Assembly: GCA_022616415.1 (NCBI GenBank)
Contig: JAKEEU010000109.1
Coordinates: 61,689 to 125,688, forward strand
DNA length: 64,000 nucleotides
Source: Candidatus Zhuqueibacterota bacterium
GTDB lineage: Bacteria; Zhuqueibacterota; Zhuqueibacteria; Zhuqueibacterales; Zhuqueibacteraceae
Reading direction: 5' to 3'
Positions 60,365 to 64,000 of this stretch are shown here, in pieces. The position numbers were made by a program, and so were the translations under genes. Numbering within the stretch: the stretch's first letter is position 1; every line of letters starts with the position of its first letter. The notes under the pieces were generated by a model. That model was not told the origin of the DNA. It ran no database searches and was given only the letters and a program-made list of their open reading frames with translations.

Positions 60365-61003
60365 ATTTCTCAATCGTCCCTTTGCGGGACTCGGGTATTG
60401 GGTTTTATCAACACATTCCCTTTTAAAATTTTTTTCTGAGTTTGGTTGCCATGGCTCGGCGTGTTGACGAACGGACTGTCTGCACAAAAGAACTTCCGGT
60501 CATCTTTCCCGACGATCCGACGGTTGTCACGTCATCGGATGGCTCATGAAGTGGAAATGGCCGACGATCTTGCGGCGAGCGGGAATTTATGACGCCGCTT
60601 TTTCAAGCTGCCGATTCAAGTAATGCTATGAGATGAGTTCTACCAAGAAACAGGCTTGTGGAATACCCCATGTTGATCTTGGAGTGCATGTGTGAATTGG
60701 CTTGCAGCTAAAATCCCCTTCCGAATTTGCTTGATGATAGATATTCGTTTTCATGGCAGGATTCCTAAAAATGCAGAAGCCGTAACTGCCGAAACAGTTA
60801 AGGCTTCGCGCCCTGTCTCCGAAGAGAGAGGGGGATATTTTATATGCAAATATAAAGAAAAAAGACTTAAAAGTTTTTCTTGACTTTTTTGTTTTTTTCC
60901 TTAACTTTCCTTTACAACCTGGTAGGGTGCGGCAGGGTCGGCGGGTCAAACCTTTGAAGCAAGAAAAACAAATTACCCCGTTTCCAAGAAAGGAATGAGC
61001 ACC
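60365..61003. other. Intergenic region upstream of CHRD gene
   Basis: Contains AATTTTTTTCTGAGTTTGGT at 60427 and no convincing frame; a stretch at 60470-60620 could be a short decayed sequence but no family is evident. A T/A-rich segment (60870-60920) precedes the gene. Confidence 0.5.
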
Positions 61004-61576
61004 ATGAAAAATCTATCTTACTTAACGGTTCTCGTCGCGGTCTTGGGAGTGATTGTCTTGGGCTGCGAAAAAGCAACGAATCCCGTGCAAGCGCCGCTCA
61101 CAGAGATAAACCGTGTAAGCAACTTGGCGATAGCCGCTGCCGCTCGTAACTTTGTCGCGCATTGCAAGGGTAGGGAAGAAGTCCCACCGAGAGATACCAA
61201 TGCGCAAGGCCAGGCCATCTTTCATCTCAGCAAAGACGAAACGGAGATTGACTATAAGCTTATCGTCGCCAACATCGAGAACGTCGTCGCCGCACACATA
61301 CATGTGGGAGCGGCTGGTGTGAATGGCCCGATCGTGGCGTTTCTCGCTGGGGATTTCCCGGCAGGTGGCGGTAGGATTGACGGCGTTCTTGCCGAAGGCA
61401 CCATCACGGCGGCGAATCTGGTTGGCCCGCTTGCAGGTCATCCTCTCAGCGACCTGATTAGTGCGATGAGGGCTGGTAATACTTACGCCAACGTCCACAC
61501 GAACGATGGCGTAGCGCCAACAAATACCGGGCCAGGTGATTTCCCTGGTGGCGAAGTTCGAGGCCAAATTCGCTAA
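61004..61576 (+). CDS. CHRD-domain lipoprotein
   Basis: A 190-aa lipoprotein: signal ending VIVLGC (Cys ~20), then a CHRD domain (PF07452; NFVAHCKGREEVPPRDTNAQ, GQAIFHLSKDETEIDYKLIV, AAHIHVGAAGVNGPIVAFLA, NTYANVHTNDGVAPTN, FPGGEVRGQI). CHRD domains, first described in chordin, occur in many secreted bacterial proteins of unknown role. ATG 61004 is preferred to 60995 because AAAGGA then stands nine bases away. Confidence 0.92.
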   Translation: MKNLSYLTVLVAVLGVIVLGCEKATNPVQAPLTEINRVSNLAIAAAARNFVAHCKGREEVPPRDTNAQGQAIFHLSKDETEIDYKLIVANIENVVAAHIHVGAAGVNGPIVAFLAGDFPAGGGRIDGVLAEGTITAANLVGPLAGHPLSDLISAMRAGNTYANVHTNDGVAPTNTGPGDFPGGEVRGQIR

Positions 61577-61643
61577 GGAAGGTTGGTTATTTTACCGAGC
61601 TTCTCCTCTGCTCAACGTCGCATAAAATCCTAAGTGTTTACAG

Positions 61644-61706
61644 GCGCCGAAACGGCGAAGGGCATTTGCACGAGTGTTCATTCACGACCACGCAAATGCC
61701 CTTTTT
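61644..61706 (+). terminator. Terminator hairpin, repeated type, copy 2
   Basis: Perfect 12-bp stem AAGGGCATTTGC / GCAAATGCCCTT with TTTTCTTTTG, 67 bases after the CHRD gene. Confidence 0.82.
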
Positions 61707-61750
61707 CTTTTGATGCCGGCGTGATTTTTATGGCCAAGGAAAAATCTCTT

Positions 61751-61786
61751 GGAACGGGGCACCTCCCCCATCTGATCCACCGCAAT
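61751..61786. repeat. Repeat family G, copy 2
   Basis: TGGAACGGGGCACCTCCCCC … ATCTGATCCACCGCAA, as at 56501-56537. Confidence 0.65.
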
Positions 61787-62402
61787 GGGTGATTTGGCTC
61801 AAAAAGTGTATCACACCAAAACAAAATTTAGATTATCAAGCCGCAACGGGTAGAAATGCTTAGCAATAACACATTGAAAATAAAGCAATTATTGCTTAAT
61901 ATTGCTCTTGTCCACTTCTTCATCATGGTTGTAGCATTAACGTATCACTCGAATATTTTCAGATACAGTGTCTCAGGCTGAAACAAAAATGAGAGAAAAG
62001 ACGAGGGACCACGCAGGATAAAAGATATTGAAAATAAAAGGGATAATTCAAGCTCATTTTTATTACAAATTTGGCATTAGTTTTGTTATTTCAAATCTGC
62101 AACAGGAAAGCAGATTAACAGGGATGGTTTTATGAGCTACAGGAATTTAGCTGCCTGAAGAAGAGCATACTGACCCGTTTCATTATTACCCGGTCAAACG
62201 CTGCGATTCTTTACCGCCCTCCCTTTGCAAGGTATTAGGTCAAAGCTATCCGCAAAAAATTATGGCTGTGTCATTTCCCGCCTTTATAATGTCATCGTTT
62301 GATTTGTAATGTCTCGTCGTTATTGAGAGGACAAAATCATTCGGGAGGACCCCTTTTTACAATCCAAAAATTTTCAGACAGGAGAGGAAGGAAAAATTAA
62401 TT
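61787..62402. other. Long AT-rich region upstream of SprB-type gene
   Basis: No gene. Includes the palindrome AAGCAATTATTGCTT (61883-61897). AGGAGAGGAAGG (62376-62387) is the likely ribosome binding site for the following gene. Confidence 0.5.
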
Positions 62403-64000
62403 ATGGGTAAACCTTTACGGTTTTTCACAACAATGGCGGCAATGCTCTGCTTTTGTCTTCTGGTCGGGGGTGCCTGGGCGCAACAGCCGGCAGGCGATCT
62501 CGACCAAGGCAAAAACGAGACACCTGCCGCGTTTGTCGATCCGGTGCAGTGGGTCAATGGCAACCTAAACGATAACCAGGCGCATTATCTTGAGGGGATG
62601 TCCATACCTTATCGCCTCGTCCTTACCAATCTTTCAATTGGGAGTCACACGGTCAACATCGAGTGGGACACTCGGGATCAAAGCAAGGCCGCGATCGATT
62701 ATATCACGCACTTCCAGCGGCTCGAACCGCATTCACAATTTCTCCCCGCGCACAGCGCCGAGATTGTGGACCCGTTGCTTGGGCTAGGACTTGGTTCGCC
62801 CCCATTAAGCACTTTCCCAATCCCTACGCCCAGCACAAATGGGACGCTAGTGGCTGGTCAGCCGGCTACCAGTTTCAACGCGTTGCCTGCCGGTGAGCGT
62901 GTCATGACCATCTACAATGGCACGATCACGAGCATGCCCTACGCGAATGAGGACCCGTTGGGCGGGATGAGTGCGAAGACCCGACTTACGATCAACTTCA
63001 CCGCCAGCGCTTCAACGGTGGTACTGGCTTGGGGCGGCCACATTGCCAGCAATGAGGATTGGGATGGCGGAGCTCACCCCGGTGGCTCTCCCTATCACAC
63101 GCGGTTCATTGATTTGGACGGCAAGGGTGGAAACCAGGATCGCTCGCTTAAATCCGGGGCGGTGTTTACTTGCGAGGTCTCCGGCGCCAGCCCCGTGTGT
63201 GCCGGAACGACCAACACGTACACGGTGACCACGAATGTGGGCAACCCGAGCTTCAGTTGGTCGTTCACCTCGAACACCTCAGGCGCCTCCTTTGTGGGAT
63301 CCACTACCGGTTCGTCGGTTCAAGTAAATTCGGGAAACACCGGCGGCTCGTTCACGTTGGAAGTCCAGATCACGAGCGCGAATGGGGGTGTCAAGTGCGA
63401 TCTCACGGTGACGGTGGATGCAGTGGCGTTCACCACAAGTAAAACCGACGTGACTTGCAACGGCGCCAACAATGGTACGATAACGATAACGACGACGAGC
63501 GGCACGCCGCCGTTTATGTTTTCGAAAGATAACGGCGCGACTTTCCAGGCCTCCAACGTCTTTACCGGCTTGGCGCCAGGAACGTATAATCTTGTCGTCA
63601 AGGATGCCAATAATTGTCAAGCCACCGGCCAGGTGACAATAACCCAACCGCCGTTGTTGACTGCCAATGCGGTCGCGACCAACGCCTTGTGCTTTGGCGG
63701 CAATGGTTCGGTAAATCTGACGGTGGTCGGCGGCACGCCGCCATATAGTTTCTTATGGTCGAATGGCGCGACTACGGAAGATTTGGCTGCGGTTCCGGCT
63801 GGAAATTACTCCGTCACCGTTACCGACGCCAACGGCTGCACCGCGAACGCAAACGCTACAGTCAACGAACCGAGCGCAGTAGCCTTAAGCCTGTCGAAAA
63901 CCGACATCACTTGCAAAGGCGCCAATGACGGGAAGATCACCGCGACGTTCTCCGGCGGCACCGGCGCGTTCATGTGCAAGATCGATGGCGGCGCGTTCAA
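62403..64000 (+). CDS. SprB-repeat surface adhesin (partial, continues beyond window)
   Basis: An open frame from ATG 62403 to the right edge (532 codons). Signal peptide MGKPLRFFTTMAAMLCFCLL … GAWAQQ; an N-terminal beta-rich domain (QWVNGNLNDNQAHYLEGMSI, HTVNIEWDTRDQSKAAIDYI); a PKD-like region (~250-340); then repeated SprB-type units starting near residue 340. Each has a CNGANNGTIT- or CFGGNGSVNLT-like start, GGTPPYSFLWSNGATTEDLA and AGNYSVTVTDANGCT. Such repeats form long adhesins of gliding or biofilm-forming FCB bacteria, usually exported by type 9 secretion. The C-terminal sorting domain is outside the window. Confidence 0.9.
   Translation, partial: MGKPLRFFTTMAAMLCFCLLVGGAWAQQPAGDLDQGKNETPAAFVDPVQWVNGNLNDNQAHYLEGMSIPYRLVLTNLSIGSHTVNIEWDTRDQSKAAIDYITHFQRLEPHSQFLPAHSAEIVDPLLGLGLGSPPLSTFPIPTPSTNGTLVAGQPATSFNALPAGERVMTIYNGTITSMPYANEDPLGGMSAKTRLTINFTASASTVVLAWGGHIASNEDWDGGAHPGGSPYHTRFIDLDGKGGNQDRSLKSGAVFTCEVSGASPVCAGTTNTYTVTTNVGNPSFSWSFTSNTSGASFVGSTTGSSVQVNSGNTGGSFTLEVQITSANGGVKCDLTVTVDAVAFTTSKTDVTCNGANNGTITITTTSGTPPFMFSKDNGATFQASNVFTGLAPGTYNLVVKDANNCQATGQVTITQPPLLTANAVATNALCFGGNGSVNLTVVGGTPPYSFLWSNGATTEDLAAVPAGNYSVTVTDANGCTANANATVNEPSAVALSLSKTDITCKGANDGKITATFSGGTGAFMCKIDGGAF

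Noticed and set aside
60420..60650. Protein-coding remnant between subtilisin and CHRD genes
   Set aside because: Short stretches look protein-like but no family or continuous frame could be supported.
1..64000. tRNA, rRNA or CRISPR array
   Set aside because: No T-loop/anticodon-like arrangement, rRNA core sequence or regularly spaced repeats were seen; the tandem repeats present (46214, 60121) have only two units.

Overview
The window looks like a chromosomal segment from an uncultured member of the Fibrobacterota-Chlorobiota-Bacteroidota (FCB) superphylum, perhaps a Calditrichota- or KSB1-like lineage. This is inferred from protein content, since no rRNA or tRNA gene is present: a GWxTD-domain protein, surface proteins with SprB repeats and FlgD/type-9-like C-terminal domains, a giant Reg_prop histidine kinase, GxxExxY and AAA/PD-(D/E)XK proteins, many lipoproteins, and TonB/porin barrels ending in Phe. 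Coding sequence is moderately GC-rich. The spacers are AT-rich and full of palindromic repeats.

Layout. 1-15 kb: two unrelated penicillin-recognising hydrolases, a truncated B12/radical-SAM gene, small membrane proteins, a diacylglycerol-kinase-like lipid kinase, CdsA, a FemAB/BioF2-like acyltransferase, a TPR protein, an aldo/keto reductase and a HEPN-like small protein. A lipoprotein with two internal repeats is followed by a TonB-dependent receptor and a 7-TM protein. 14.8-16 kb: two antitoxin paralogues, one with an intact PIN toxin and one with only a toxin stub. 16-18.6 kb: a tight porin, FMN-binding and 4-TM protein operon. 18.6-29.5 kb: a two-component region with a full-length TPR membrane protein, a roadblock protein, a 1589-aa propeller kinase and its response regulator, plus a decayed second copy of the TPR/kinase/regulator set. 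29.7-31.2 kb: an AbiE toxin-antitoxin pair. 31-36 kb: an ICMT-like methyltransferase, a GWxTD protein and a D-threonine aldolase/D-serine dehydratase-type enzyme.

36-42.7 kb: a FecR-like protein, a CHASE2 protein, a truncated CHAT domain and a TPR-CHAT (caspase-like) protein, with clear deletion and nonsense scars, followed by an AAA/PD-(D/E)XK protein. 42.7-48.6 kb: a large surface protein, a decayed sorting-domain remnant, a GIY-YIG protein and two membrane proteins. 48.9-56.3 kb: two NarL-type histidine kinases with near-identical catalytic halves, separated by a GxxExxY gene bracketed by repeats, then a NarL-type regulator and a stand-alone receiver. 57-64 kb: a broken AAA/DUF4143 gene, a subtilisin-like lipoprotein, a CHRD lipoprotein and the start of a SprB-repeat adhesin that runs off the window.

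The main themes are signal transduction and cell-surface/secreted functions in a repeat-rich, actively decaying genome. At least seven gene remnants and about eight families of intergenic palindromes can be read directly. The most interesting items are the repeat family that supplies the stop codons of two unrelated genes, the paired MITE-like element plus stem-loop leader placed before two genes, the scarred FecR/CHASE2/CHAT locus, and a response regulator whose C-terminal domain carries a conserved double-cysteine motif and is not a known DNA-binding output.
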